A DNA stretch of 45,816 nucleotides from the IMG/VR virus record IMGVR_UViG_3300024518_003916, positions 1 to 45,816 of that record; one strand, given 5' to 3'. Position numbers and translations under genes: made by a program. Below the pieces are notes generated by a model. It did no database searches. It worked only from the letters and a program-made list of their open reading frames with translations, and had not been told where the DNA came from. This stretch comes from a virus. Of this stretch, positions 23,130-31,934 are shown in pieces. Numbering within the stretch: position 1 is the first letter of the stretch; each line of letters begins with the position of its first letter.

Positions 23130-24730
23130 CCGTCCGCCTGGGCCGTGACCCGGTCGCGCGTCTCGGCCAGATCGTCGTCGTCCGCGTACCGGACTCGGGC
23201 CTGACCGAGCCCCTCCGCGTCGGTGATCGAGGTCGCGGCCAGGAGCGTCCCGTGGGCCGGCGTGACCGGGTCGTCGGTGTGGGGGTAGTCGACCGTGTAG
23301 ACCTCGGTCCCGTCGACCGGATAGGGCACGTTGAACTCTACCTGGGTCGTCGAGAAGTCGAAGTCGACGCCCTCCTCCAGCTCGATCCCGTCCTCGTAGA
23401 CCTTCTTCGGGTAGTCGATCGTCAGGTTGATCGGGCCGTTCGCGAGCGTGAAGTCATCCCCAGGCGACGACCCCGTAACGTCGATCACCTCGCCCTCCGT
23501 GCTGGTCGCCTCGATGCTCCAGTTGATGACCTGACCGCCGATCAGCTCGCCCAGGTCGCCGCGTGCGTCCGTGTCGAGCAGATTGACCCGGCCCGTCGAG
23601 GGGCGCGCGAGCCATCCAGGCGGCCGGAGCTGCGCCACCTCGGCCGCCATGCTCCACTCCAGGATCGAGTGACATCCGGCCCGCGCGTTGCCGTTCGCAT
23701 CCGTCACGCTCGACCAGAGGACCAGCCGCTCGCGGGACGAGTCGAAGAGCGGCGTCTCGTAGTTCACGGGCGTCGTCGCTCCGACGCGATAGTTCGCGGG
23801 AGTAGCCGGGAGGACCGTCGTCCCTGACCCGAGCACAGAGGCGATGCAGCGCGACGAGACGCCGAGCCGGCCGTGGACACGGATGGGGCTCCCGCTCGCG
23901 CCCGTCGGATTCCAGTCGTAGAAGAGGACGTAGTAGCGGAGTTCTGGCGCCGACGGCTGGATGGAGCGAAGACACTGATAGAGTCTCCCCTTCGGCGTGG
24001 CGTGTTGTGAGTCGGCGTCCGGGATGAACTGGATGTAGTCGACGACCATGTCCGCCTCGCCGTAGAGCGGCCCGGCCTGGAACGTAGCCGGGGAGGAGTT
24101 GTAGCTGCACGGGATGTCCTGCTCGATCGTTCCGAAGCCGGTCGAGAGGTCCACGAGAACCATGACCTGCTCGTAGGAGCCCAGGTCAGAGTGGACGCAT
24201 TCGGCCCGGCTGAGGAGCATGTAGCCCCACTCGGGGAAGAAGATCGCGTTCGGCGTATTGCTCGACGCCTCCAGCTCCCAGAAGCCCTCCTGGCCAGTGG
24301 TCGGGCTCGTCCGCGGGCCGTCGAAATCGAGGGCCGGGAAGGGGTCGTCATCGATCTCGATCGTCGGGTCGGAGTAGTTCAGCTCGTTGAAGTGGGTCGA
24401 GCTGTCGTGGGAGAAGAGCCTCTGGGTCCCGGTGATCGGCTCGAAGTCGCCGACGAGCTGAGGTTGGATGCCCCCCACGTCCCAGGTCCCGATGTGGCTC
24501 CCGGTCGAGTCGATCAGCTCGGGGTCGAATCGGACCACTCGCCAGTCCGGGCCGCCGTCCGCCTCGTCCCACTGGCAGGAGAAGGCGGCGAAGCGGTCGA
24601 GATAGGCGCGAGCGGGGCGGAAGGTGCCCGTGTTCGCGAACTCGATGCCGTTGGCGAGCGCCGGGACCTGGAAGTTCCCCAGCTCCAGGTAGGCATACAT
24701 ATCCCGATTCGAGAGGAGCTTCAGACTCAC
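23126..24730 (-). CDS. tail-tip/structural protein with repeated EGxD module
   Basis: 534 residues from a GTG at 24730 with GGAGG upstream; an upstream in-frame ATG (24955) reads low-complexity shadow sequence of the previous gene. Beta-rich with many aromatic residues. Residues about 413-482 match residues 104-174 of the protein at 19460-21346 (EVIDVTG..., then DGIELEEGVDFD, then a FxxPxPxDG strand). The remainder looks like large virion proteins of phages with long tails; no enzyme motif. Confidence 0.7.
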   Translation of the reverse strand: MSLKLLSNRDMYAYLELGNFQVPALANGIEFANTGTFRPARAYLDRFAAFSCQWDEADGGPDWRVVRFDPELIDSTGSHIGTWDVGGIQPQLVGDFEPITGTQRLFSHDSSTHFNELNYSDPTIEIDDDPFPALDFDGPRTSPTTGQEGFWELEASSNTPNAIFFPEWGYMLLSRAECVHSDLGSYEQVMVLVDLSTGFGTIEQDIPCSYNSSPATFQAGPLYGEADMVVDYIQFIPDADSQHATPKGRLYQCLRSIQPSAPELRYYVLFYDWNPTGASGSPIRVHGRLGVSSRCIASVLGSGTTVLPATPANYRVGATTPVNYETPLFDSSRERLVLWSSVTDANGNARAGCHSILEWSMAAEVAQLRPPGWLARPSTGRVNLLDTDARGDLGELIGGQVINWSIEATSTEGEVIDVTGSSPGDDFTLANGPINLTIDYPKKVYEDGIELEEGVDFDFSTTQVEFNVPYPVDGTEVYTVDYPHTDDPVTPAHGTLLAATSITDAEGLGQARVRYADDDDLAETRDRVTAQADG

Positions 24731-24735
24731 GGTCG

Positions 24736-25164
24736 CTAGGCCTCCTTCGGCGGTTCTCCAGTGGAGCCGCCCATCGAGCGCGCGAGGTCCTGGACGTTGA
24801 CCCCTCCCATGTTCGGCATCGTCCCCAGGATCCCGGACATCCTGGTCATAGCAAGGTCCACGGCCTCCGCCGCCTGTCCCTTGGCCCCGTCCGCCATGTC
24901 GGAGACTTTCCTCATGTGGCCCTCTGTCGCCCTGGTGGCCGCCAGGATGTCGCAAAGGACCTGGGCCTGGACGAAGAGCAGCATGACGACAGGAGAGGGA
25001 TCCTGGGCCGCCTCCAGGAGCGTCAGCTTCCGGTGGACGCCCGCCTCCAGGTCGAATAGCTCGACTAGCTCGGGATTGATGACCACGCCGCGCTGAGGCA
25101 TCTCAGATCGGACGGACTGGGGGAGCGCGATAGGGGCAGACGGATCGCGGGAGCTGGCGGACAT
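24736..25164 (-). CDS. small tail protein downstream of tape measure
   Basis: 142 residues, unknown family. The middle is helical and hydrophobic, with a VVMLLFVQAQVLCDILAATRA stretch; the ends are Pro/Gly-rich. It directly follows the tape-measure gene in the operon, where distal tail or tape-measure-associated proteins are usual. Confidence 0.65.
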   Translation of the reverse strand: MSASSRDPSAPIALPQSVRSEMPQRGVVINPELVELFDLEAGVHRKLTLLEAAQDPSPVVMLLFVQAQVLCDILAATRATEGHMRKVSDMADGAKGQAAEAVDLAMTRMSGILGTMPNMGGVNVQDLARSMGGSTGEPPKEA

Positions 25165-25173
25165 GGGGGTCTC

Positions 25174-27288
25174 CTATGCGAGAAGGGCTGAACTCTGCGA
25201 GAGGGTCTCGGCTGCACTCTCGCCGACCGAGCCTCCGGCCGCCACTCCGCCAGAGATCGAGCGGATCGCGTCCAGGATGAGGGCCTGGAATTCGTTGTTG
25301 ACGTCGAGCTTCCCCTCCGTCCCGACCAGGGCGGCCTCCAGGGTCTGTCCGACCTGGAAAATGGGGAGCGAGCTGTCCCCGGCGATGACGCCGCGCTGAG
25401 CCTCCGCCTGGGTGGCGTTCGCGGCCGAGCGGACCAGGGAGTTCGTCACGTCCGCCTCCGTGTCCCGGAGCGCGCCAGGGAGGATCGACATAGCGGCCCC
25501 CAGGCCGGCCGTCCAGCCCCTCCCGAGACTTTTCCCGAGTTCTCCACCCAGGAGCCCGTCCTTCCCGAGGATCCCCTTCTCGCCGCCCAGAAGTTCCTTG
25601 AATTGCTTCCCGAGGGTATTCATGACGTCGTCCATGGAGTCCTTCAGGAGCTGCCCGGCCGTGTCCGCGAGTAGCTCCATCATGTCGAAGCCCTCGCCCG
25701 TGATGGCGGCACGGAGCCCGCCTCCGATCGCGTCCTCCAGGCTGTCGCTCAGGGTCTCGCCGAGCTTCCTGGCCGTCGCGTTCGTCTTCGCGTCCGCCTT
25801 CTCCTGGGCCTCCGTCTGCGCCTTCTGGACGAGGAGGATCTCCTCCTGGATCTTCTTGACGCCGTCGAGGGCGGCCTCCACGTTGCCGGCGGCCTGGGCC
25901 GTCGCGATCAGCTCGTTCGCCTGCTGGCCGAGGAGGAAGATCTCGGCCTCGTATTTGTCCTTTCGTCGCAGCGCCGAGAGATTGATCTTCTCGTTCAGCT
26001 CCAGGAGCTTCTCGGCCGCCTTCGCCTGGGCCTCGATCGCCTCGCGACTCTCGCCCACTGGTAGGTCGACCTTCGTGTCCACTTTCGGAGCGGCGGATCC
26101 GATGGCGCCGCCAGCGATGACCCCGGCCGCGCGCTGTTTGATGCTGTCGAGGGTGGACTCGAACTTCGCCGCCTCTTCCTCCCCGAGACGGAACTCGTCA
26201 GCGAGGCCGCCGACCGTCACCTGGAGGGCAGAGAGTTCCGCCCGAGCTTCGCCGATGCGTCCGGTGAGATTTTCGACCAGCGGCTGGTCGCCTCTGCCCT
26301 CGGCGGCCCTCCGCATACTCTCCAAGCGCTCGACGTGGCCCCTCGCCCTGCTCAGCTCCTCCTCGCCGATGATCCCCTGGAAGACAGTCCCCACTCCCCG
26401 GAGCTTGTTCAGGACTCGGAGCGCCTCTACGGCCGCCAGGGTGAGGAGGCCGAATAGCTGGATCGCGACGTTCAGCCCGTCGCGAGCGAAGTCCGTGATC
26501 GCGTCCTCGTTCTCCTCGATGATCTTCTGGAGATCGCCCAGGAAGGGGAGCAGGACATCCCGTAGGGAGTTGATGACCGGGCCGCGGAAGGCGTCGCCGA
26601 GGGCCTTCGAGACGTTCGTCGTAGCGTCGCCCACGTTCGAGAGAGCGCCGCCGAGCGTCTTCGAGAGGTCTTCGGCGGCCTTCCCGAAGGTCCCTCCGGC
26701 CCCGAAGGTCTGCGCGAAGGCGACCTCCAGCTCCGCCATCGAGAGCTTCGTGGCGTCCGGGATCCCGGCGATCGACTCGATCAGAGCCTTGACGCCGCGC
26801 TCGCGGAAGAGATCCGCCGAGGCGATACCAGCCGCCAGAGAGCGCTGGAGGTTACCTGCCGCGTCCTGGAACGAGAGCCCGGTCACGGCCGCCAGGTTCG
26901 CGGCCGTCTCGGTCAGCTCCTCCAGGCGCTCTCGGTTCCCGAGCGCGGCCGAGGCCAGTGTCGACGCTCCCTCGACGATCTCGGAGACCGCGAACGGCGT
27001 CTTCGAGGCGAGCTTCGTGAAGGTTTCGAGGGCCTTGTTCGCCTCCCGCTGGTCCCCCAGGAGCCCGGCCAGCCGAACGCCATACTGCTCGAAGGCGGCG
27101 GAGGTATCGATCGCGGCCTTCGCGACACCCAGGAATCCCCGGATCCCGGCCAGGATCCCGAGCGCTGCGACGAGGCCGAGGATCTTCTTCCGCACGGAGC
27201 CCGAGGTCTTCCCGACTCGCTTGATCGACGACGAGGTGGCCTTCCCGCCCTTCTCTGTGATGACGATTTCGACGATCTCTCGCGCCAT
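25174..27288 (-). CDS. tape-measure protein
   Basis: 704 residues. Tape-measure proteins set tail length and pass into the host during DNA entry. The pattern fits: basic N-terminus, a hydrophobic stretch at about 34-60, then long Ala/Leu/Lys-rich helical regions with the DAAGNLQRSLAAGIASADLF segment typical of tape measures, a TM-like LFGLLTLAAVEAL segment in the middle, and a helical end. At the usual length per residue this gives a tail of roughly 100 nm. It is preceded by the chaperone and connector genes and followed by the tail-tip genes. Confidence 0.9.
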   Translation of the reverse strand: MAREIVEIVITEKGGKATSSSIKRVGKTSGSVRKKILGLVAALGILAGIRGFLGVAKAAIDTSAAFEQYGVRLAGLLGDQREANKALETFTKLASKTPFAVSEIVEGASTLASAALGNRERLEELTETAANLAAVTGLSFQDAAGNLQRSLAAGIASADLFRERGVKALIESIAGIPDATKLSMAELEVAFAQTFGAGGTFGKAAEDLSKTLGGALSNVGDATTNVSKALGDAFRGPVINSLRDVLLPFLGDLQKIIEENEDAITDFARDGLNVAIQLFGLLTLAAVEALRVLNKLRGVGTVFQGIIGEEELSRARGHVERLESMRRAAEGRGDQPLVENLTGRIGEARAELSALQVTVGGLADEFRLGEEEAAKFESTLDSIKQRAAGVIAGGAIGSAAPKVDTKVDLPVGESREAIEAQAKAAEKLLELNEKINLSALRRKDKYEAEIFLLGQQANELIATAQAAGNVEAALDGVKKIQEEILLVQKAQTEAQEKADAKTNATARKLGETLSDSLEDAIGGGLRAAITGEGFDMMELLADTAGQLLKDSMDDVMNTLGKQFKELLGGEKGILGKDGLLGGELGKSLGRGWTAGLGAAMSILPGALRDTEADVTNSLVRSAANATQAEAQRGVIAGDSSLPIFQVGQTLEAALVGTEGKLDVNNEFQALILDAIRSISGGVAAGGSVGESAAETLSQSSALLA

Positions 27289-27717
27289 CTAGGCCCCCAC
27301 GGCCGTCAGGGCTTTACGCTGCGCGAAGGCTCTCTCCCGCCCCGCCCTGGTCGCCTTCGCGACGAAGTTCTTCGGGGCCTTGGGGGAGGATCCGTTGTTC
27401 AGCGCTGCGATGTAGTCGATGTTGTTCCGGATGTAGGCGACGTCCCCGACCCGGTAGCGGGAGGCGACAGTCGCGATCCTGGCGGCCGTGGCGGTCCTGC
27501 TGGGATCTAGGAAGGCGACCGGGGAGGTGACCGGGACGTTCAGCGAGGGGCGCCAATTTGCCACAGCGAAGCCGGTGAGGACGGGGGTCGTCGCGGTCAG
27601 CTCATCGCCGATCGACTCGATCACGTCGGCCACCAGGGCCTCGACGTTCTCCGTGAGCGCGCTCGCGATCTTATTGAGGCGGCGCTCCAGCGTCCGGATG
27701 TCCCTGCTCGCCGCCAT
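27289..27717 (-). CDS. HK97 gp10-like tail completion/neck protein
   Basis: 142 residues. The order TPVLTGFAVANWR, then YIRNNIDYIAALNNGSSPKAP, matches HK97 gp10-like head-tail joining proteins. Unusually, it lies between the chaperone genes and the tape measure rather than before the tail tube. It overlaps the upstream gene by 47 bases, long for this genome. Confidence 0.75.
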   Translation of the reverse strand: MAASRDIRTLERRLNKIASALTENVEALVADVIESIGDELTATTPVLTGFAVANWRPSLNVPVTSPVAFLDPSRTATAARIATVASRYRVGDVAYIRNNIDYIAALNNGSSPKAPKNFVAKATRAGRERAFAQRKALTAVGA

Positions 27718-28081
27718 CCTCAGCCCCCCCAGGCGCGTCCGGCTCTTCCCAGTTCTTCCGATGATCGAGGTAGTCTCGGAGCTTCTTGAAGTGGACCGGG
27801 TGCTCGATCAGCCACGCTGTCCAGTCCTGGCGCGAGAACTCCGCGAAGCCCTCGGTCGGGCTGGAGAGGATGACGCCTTCAGCGTAGACCATCGCGTAGA
27901 GGCGGACCGCCCCCTTCTCCGACATCTTCCCGCAGTCGATGGCGAGCCGGTGTGGCTCCAGGAAGGCGCTCGCTCCAGCGCGATAGACGGCGTTCACGTC
28001 CGGGAACGGAGGGGCACAGTCGAGGGAGATGTCCGGAGGGCAGTCCGGGATCGCGAAGGTGACCCTCATCTTCCGGCGCAC
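27671..28081 (-). CDS. hypothetical protein after tail chaperones
   Basis: 136 residues from a GTG at 28081 (TAGTG overlap with the chaperone stop; GGAG at good distance); an ATG at 28069 is possible. The N-terminal half is beta-like with conserved-looking Cys and Pro, the middle has a WTAWLIEHPVHFKKL helix, and the C-terminal 25 residues are disordered. Family not recognised. Position suggests a tail-assembly factor. Confidence 0.65.
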   Translation of the reverse strand: MRRKMRVTFAIPDCPPDISLDCAPPFPDVNAVYRAGASAFLEPHRLAIDCGKMSEKGAVRLYAMVYAEGVILSSPTEGFAEFSRQDWTAWLIEHPVHFKKLRDYLDHRKNWEEPDAPGGAEDGGEQGHPDAGAPPQ

Positions 28082-28934
28082 TATGCCATCTCCCCGGACG
28101 CGACCGCGGCGCGGACGCGATGCTGGAGGACCCCGATATCGTGGCCCTGGAGCTGAGTCCGGCCGGACGAGTCCTCTCTCTCTGTGGCCTGAGGACGGAG
28201 GGACTGCGAGAAGTGGCGGAGGGCGCCGGACTTCGCCCCTCCGAGGGCGTCCAGGATCGCAGCGTGGACCCCGTAGGCTTCCACGACAGACTCCTCTCCG
28301 AGGGCGCGGCGCTCGATCAGCAGGTTCGTCGTGAACTCCAGGTAGGTCAACTCGCGCCGTAGCTTCCGTGGGGTCGTCCCCCAGCGTCGCGACAGGAAGG
28401 CCAGCCCCTCCTCCTTCAGGCTGGCGATGAACTCGGGACGGAACTCCCGTTCGAGGGCCTCTGGTCGGGGTCGCTCTGGGGCGTAGTGTCCGAGCTTCGG
28501 TCGGCGCCTCGTCTCAGGAGCAGGATCGGCCCGAGGAGGGCCATCCCTTTTCCCACCATTCCCCCTCCGTCCGCACGCATGATCGAGGTCAGCCAGACGG
28601 CCTGGGCGATGGCGTATATGTCGTCACCCCAGAGGTCCTTCCAGACGATCCCCATGTCGCGAAGCTCGTCCCGAACGCTCCGCTCGCAGATGACGGAGAC
28701 CTCCCGGTGGAAGTTCAGGAGGAGCGCCCCGAGCGAGAAGGTCGTGGCCTTCTCGTTGCTCTCGTTCCACTCCAGCCAGCGGTCCACGAGAGCCGCGACG
28801 AGAGGCATCGTCTCGTCCTGAGTCTCCATGGTCCACGGCCGGACCGTGAGAGATCGAGCCCCTCCCATGATCGGAATCGGACCTGGCAAGAGCGCGACCT
28901 TCGGCGGCGTGGTGCTCCCCTCTGCGGCTTCCAT
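28081..28934 (-). CDS. tail assembly chaperone long form (G-T fusion by -1 frameshift)
   Basis: A 284-residue fusion made when ribosomes slip back one base at 28548-28554: residues 1-129 come from the short-form frame, then reading continues in the -1 frame from 28548 to the stop at 28081 (155 more residues). The -1 frame is open for 156 codons from the slip point and has no credible start of its own (first possible start is a TTG at 28350 inside the domain). In lambda-like tails the long form carries the part that holds the tail tube protein near the tape measure. It lies exactly between tube and tape-measure genes, as expected. Confidence 0.85.
28416..28934 (-). CDS. tail assembly chaperone short form (G)
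   Basis: 172 residues from the ATG at 28934 with GGAGG 4 bases upstream. The N-terminal 125 residues are ordered and helical (LVAALVDRWLEWN..., WLTSIM). After the slippery site at codons 127-129 the zero-frame tail is short, Ser/Pro-rich and probably disordered, ending at 28416. This is the usual pattern for the more abundant short chaperone form. Confidence 0.85.
   Translation of the reverse strand: MEAAEGSTTPPKVALLPGPIPIMGGARSLTVRPWTMETQDETMPLVAALVDRWLEWNESNEKATTFSLGALLLNFHREVSVICERSVRDELRDMGIVWKDLWGDDIYAIAQAVWLTSIMRADGGGMVGKGMALLGPILLLRRGADRSSDTTPQSDPDQRPSNGSSVPSSSPA
28528..28577 (-). promoter_or_regulatory. programmed -1 frameshift signal
   Basis: Three elements in order on the minus strand: a GGAGGGGG run at about 28573-28566, a slippery heptamer GGGAAAA at 28554-28548 read as G GGA AAA in frame, and, 5 bases later, a hairpin GGCCC-TCCTC-GGGCC at 28542-28528. 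This is the layout of efficient bacterial -1 frameshift sites (internal Shine-Dalgarno, XXXYYYZ heptamer, stem). Lambda's G/GT site uses GGGAAAG. Confidence 0.88.
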
Positions 28935-28944
28935 CGTGCCTCCG

Positions 28945-30084
28945 TTATGCGCCTGCCTCGGTCTCGCTCGCGAGCTGGATCGTCCCGTAGCGGTCCGTTC
29001 CGCCTCCGTCGAGGATGTTGAGGACGATTGTCCCGACCCCGAAGTCATCCGAGCCGAAGGTCAGCGCGTTGTCGTCGATCCGGATTGAGGCGTAGGGGAC
29101 CGTCCAGATCATATTGATCCCGACATCCGTGAGGTGCTTGATCGTCGCCATGCCCTCGAAGACGCCGCCGCCCTGGGTGAAGGGCTTCATCGTCGTGTGG
29201 GCCTTCCGGTTGTACTCGTATGCGAGGGAGACCGGCTGGCCTGCCCGCAGCGCTGAGGTCGCATCCGGAGAGGCGAAGGTGTCGAGATTCGGGAAGCGGA
29301 TCCGGCCGAGCAGAGGGTCGAGAAGCATGTCCGGGTCTGCCGCGTCGTAGTCCTCGACGAAGGCGTGGGTCGGGGTGTAGGTGACGTTGAGTTGATTCCC
29401 GACCGGCATGACCTGGGTCATGTCCAGCTCGCCCGAGGCCGCGATGACCCCGTCGTTCACGCCCAGCTCCGTCGCGCCGGCCGAGGTCGTGTCCACGATC
29501 GAGAAGGTCCGGACCAGAACGCCCGTCGCCGTAACGGTCTCGGTCGCCGCCGTGACGTCTCCGAACAGGAGGACCTTATAGGCGAGCTGGTAGTCGCCCG
29601 GCGTGTCGCCCGTCCCGTCTCCCACGATGACCTCGGTGATCTCCTGAGAGGTCAGGGTCAGGTTCGCGTCCGTGTCGTCGACGTCCCCATTGACCAGAGG
29701 GACGAAGGTCCGCGCGGCGTCGGTCCCGACCGGGATCGTGATCTGTTCGGCGGCCACGGCGGAGGCGGCGTCTGCGACGACGTCCGTCAGGCTCGCAGCC
29801 CCGAAGATGTACTGGGCGACGTCCTTCCTGAAGTTGAAGGTCGAGAGATTGAAGCTCGGCTCCAGCGACGAGAGAAGCTCTCGGTTGACGGAGATCGTCC
29901 CAGGAGAGCCGTCGGGCAGCGTGAGGAGATTGACCTCCTTCGCCATCTCCTGGCCAGAGAGGATTCCGACGTCGACCGGAGTCCCGAGGACGCCATCGAC
30001 TCGGGGCGTGAACTCGACCTTCGAGAACCCGAGGAGCAGATTGTCCCGGCTGAAGGTGTCCGGCGATCGGGCTTCCATCGGCAT
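28945..30084 (-). CDS. major tail (tube) protein
   Basis: 379 residues, beta-rich, with Thr/Asp/Gly-rich linkers. It lies just upstream of the frameshifted chaperones and tape measure, the standard position of the tube protein. Good ribosome-binding site (GAGGGGGAA). The middle (about 130-200) could be an extra Ig-like decoration domain inserted in the tube fold (SQEITEVIVGDGTGDTPGDYQLAYK), common in siphovirus tube proteins. It is on the long side for the family. Confidence 0.8.
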   Translation of the reverse strand: MPMEARSPDTFSRDNLLLGFSKVEFTPRVDGVLGTPVDVGILSGQEMAKEVNLLTLPDGSPGTISVNRELLSSLEPSFNLSTFNFRKDVAQYIFGAASLTDVVADAASAVAAEQITIPVGTDAARTFVPLVNGDVDDTDANLTLTSQEITEVIVGDGTGDTPGDYQLAYKVLLFGDVTAATETVTATGVLVRTFSIVDTTSAGATELGVNDGVIAASGELDMTQVMPVGNQLNVTYTPTHAFVEDYDAADPDMLLDPLLGRIRFPNLDTFASPDATSALRAGQPVSLAYEYNRKAHTTMKPFTQGGGVFEGMATIKHLTDVGINMIWTVPYASIRIDDNALTFGSDDFGVGTIVLNILDGGGTDRYGTIQLASETEAGA

Positions 30085-30109
30085 ATTGTGTTCCCCCTCT
30101 GGACTGCCC

Positions 30110-30547
30110 TCAGGTTACCACTGAGGCGCGGTCCGTAAAGTAGTTCCAAGTGGCTCCGAGCGTGATCTGGTGCCAGGCCCCATCGTGGCCCTGGTCTGCT
30201 GGTGTTCCGATGCTGTCGAAGTAGACGGTCGCGAGCTTGTAGGCCTCCATGAAGTGGGAGGCCGCGTCCAGCAGGGCGTAGCCGGCGTCGAGGCCCTGGC
30301 GGAGTCGGACGTGAGCCGTGAAGACGATCGGCCCGGTCCTGAAGAAGTTGTTCGGCTCGACGGAGTGGGAGTGGCGACTCTCGAAGCCGCCCCCGAGCCC
30401 CCACTCGATGAAGGCGTCCTCGTCCGTCGGGACCTTGTCGCGGTCGAAGTCCCGGTTCGGAGAGGCGATCTGGCTCCGGCTCGCCCAGAAGGTGTCGAAG
30501 CCGGTCATGATCTCGTCCTGCATCGCTGTCGTCGAGACGTCGCTCAT
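30110..30547 (-). CDS. tail terminator-like protein
   Basis: 145 residues. The ATG overlaps the upstream stop (ATGA). The ordering, just before the tube gene, and the FTAHVRLRQG strand with helical ends fit tail-terminator proteins of siphoviruses, which cap the tube. Sequence identity to a named family is not obvious, so the call rests on position and size. Confidence 0.6.
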   Translation of the reverse strand: MSDVSTTAMQDEIMTGFDTFWASRSQIASPNRDFDRDKVPTDEDAFIEWGLGGGFESRHSHSVEPNNFFRTGPIVFTAHVRLRQGLDAGYALLDAASHFMEAYKLATVYFDSIGTPADQGHDGAWHQITLGATWNYFTDRASVVT

Positions 30548-30957
30548 AGCTGGACCACCACGAAATACATGAGGAGGGTCCCGCCTGGCTGGACCGGGGT
30601 GACCGAGATGACCGTGTAGGCCCTCCCGGTGCTATCGACGAGCTGCCACTCCGGCCCCATCTCCTCTGGGACGATCTCCGTCCCGAAGGACGTCACAGTG
30701 GGCGGGACCGTGATGGCCCAGCGTCCCAGGCGGCGCTCGATCGTCGAGAGGGCGGCCGTCGCCTTGTCGAGCGCGATCTGGACGCCAGCGGCCGAGAACG
30801 ATTGAGCGGCCGTCTTCGCGGTCGGGCCCTGGTCCTGCTCCCAGGACTTCGCGGCCGCCCGGGACTGTCTGGTGAGAGTGATCGTGGTCCCGAACTGAGG
30901 GATCAGGACATCCGGGACGGCGGCCTTTAGGGCGGCGTAGTCGAAGCTCGCCGACAT
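30544..30957 (-). CDS. head-closure / head-tail joining protein
   Basis: 137 residues, beta-rich with a FGTTITLTRQSR start and a PGGTLLMYFVVVQL end, the pattern of small head-completion (stopper) proteins. It sits between capsid-side genes and the tail terminator gene. The call is by position, size and fold look. Confidence 0.6.
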   Translation of the reverse strand: MSASFDYAALKAAVPDVLIPQFGTTITLTRQSRAAAKSWEQDQGPTAKTAAQSFSAAGVQIALDKATAALSTIERRLGRWAITVPPTVTSFGTEIVPEEMGPEWQLVDSTGRAYTVISVTPVQPGGTLLMYFVVVQL

Positions 30958-30960
30958 GGG

Positions 30961-31458
30961 TCACTCTCCGCCAGCGTCGGGAGTGCCCTCGCCCTCGCTG
31001 GTCGCCTCGTCCTGGGCGGCGCGTTCCTCGCGGATCGACTCCAGGACGTGGAGGAGCTTCTCCTTCCCCCTGGCCTTGTAGGAGCCCTCGCCGTCGGAGA
31101 TCGTGTACCAGCCGCCCACGGGACCAGAGACGGAGACGCCCAGCGGAAGCTCGCTCTCATCGTCCTCGGTCGTTGCCGGATCGGTCTTCTCGGGCGCGGG
31201 CTCCACCTGGCCCGTACCGACGTCGGGATCCTCGAAGCCGTGTAGCTCGATCTGGTGAGCCTCCCAGAAGCGCCGGAGCTTCGTGGGGCCCATCTGCTCG
31301 ATGATCTCGGGCGGGACCTCGTCGCCAGGCTCGAACTGTAGCTCCTGAGTCCAGGCGGTCCTCTTGCGGAAGACCATGCGGGCGTCCCTGTCGAACCGCT
31401 GTTTCCAGTGGCGAAGGACCCGGACTCGTCGGGGAGGCTGGCTGGCTTCCGCTGTCAT
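30961..31458 (-). CDS. hypothetical protein with acidic C-terminal half
   Basis: 165 residues from the ATG at 31458 with GGAGG upstream; the longer frame to 31617 is a shadow. The N-terminal 75 residues are basic and Arg/Trp-rich, the middle is a Glu/Asp/Thr linker (about 88-110), and the end has a GWYTISDGEGSYKARGKEKL segment. Unknown family; likely a connector or capsid-associated protein. Confidence 0.6.
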   Translation of the reverse strand: MTAEASQPPRRVRVLRHWKQRFDRDARMVFRKRTAWTQELQFEPGDEVPPEIIEQMGPTKLRRFWEAHQIELHGFEDPDVGTGQVEPAPEKTDPATTEDDESELPLGVSVSGPVGGWYTISDGEGSYKARGKEKLLHVLESIREERAAQDEATSEGEGTPDAGGE

Positions 31459-31477
31459 CCTGCTCGACCTCCTGGGG

Positions 31478-31915
31478 TCAATCGGCCACGAAGGAGAAGA
31501 CGAAGGAGCCGACGCGCGAGGTGTCGGCGGCGGCCGTGAAGTCGACGGTCGCCCGTTCGTTCGTGGTGTCGCCCGAGATGAGCCCGACGTCCCCGTTCGC
31601 GTCGACATAGGCCCCATGGACTTCAGTCGCGGCGGCCACGTTCGCGATAGCGTGCCCGGTCGGGAAGTCGATCCCGAACTCGGTCGCGGCGGCCAGGGTC
31701 GGGTCGACCGTCACGCGACCCGAGACGATCACGACGTCGTCGATCCGCTTGAAGTGGCAGACCCCGACGATCACGGAGGTACAGTTCGTCACGGCGGTCA
31801 TCGCGAGCGCCTCTGCCCCTCCGACGTCCTTCGCTACCGAGGCGGCGTCCTGGGCGTCGTCGATCGCGGTCTGATAGATCAGATGTCTCGCGGGGCTGAT
31901 ATTGTGGATCGCCAT
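31478..31915 (-). CDS. capsid-associated protein, tandem paralogue (second copy)
   Basis: 145 residues from the ATG at 31915 with GGGAGGC upstream. It is a tandem duplicate of the gene at 31935-32375: shared starts (MAxHNxxPAxH), the VGVCHFxRxDD strand, FPTGHxIANVAAATEVHG (identical for most of it), and the SRVGxFxFSxVAD end. Fold looks beta-rich. Position directly after the capsid gene suggests decoration or fibre-like roles. Confidence 0.75.
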   Translation of the reverse strand: MAIHNISPARHLIYQTAIDDAQDAASVAKDVGGAEALAMTAVTNCTSVIVGVCHFKRIDDVVIVSGRVTVDPTLAAATEFGIDFPTGHAIANVAAATEVHGAYVDANGDVGLISGDTTNERATVDFTAAADTSRVGSFVFSFVAD

Positions 31916-31934
31916 GTGGGCCTGCCTCCCTGAC

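Noticed and set aside
24731-24955. N-terminal extension of the tail gene at 23126
   Set aside because: His/Gly/Arg-rich shadow of the preceding gene; the GTG at 24730 has a proper ribosome-binding site.
25412-27292. 626-codon rightward open frame opposite the tape-measure gene
   Set aside because: Ser/Arg/Pro-rich antisense of Ala/Leu/Glu codons in the tape measure; no start signal.
28081-28350. Separate 89-residue gene
   Set aside because: Starts at a TTG inside a longer open frame that joins the upstream chaperone by -1 frameshift; no ribosome-binding site of its own.
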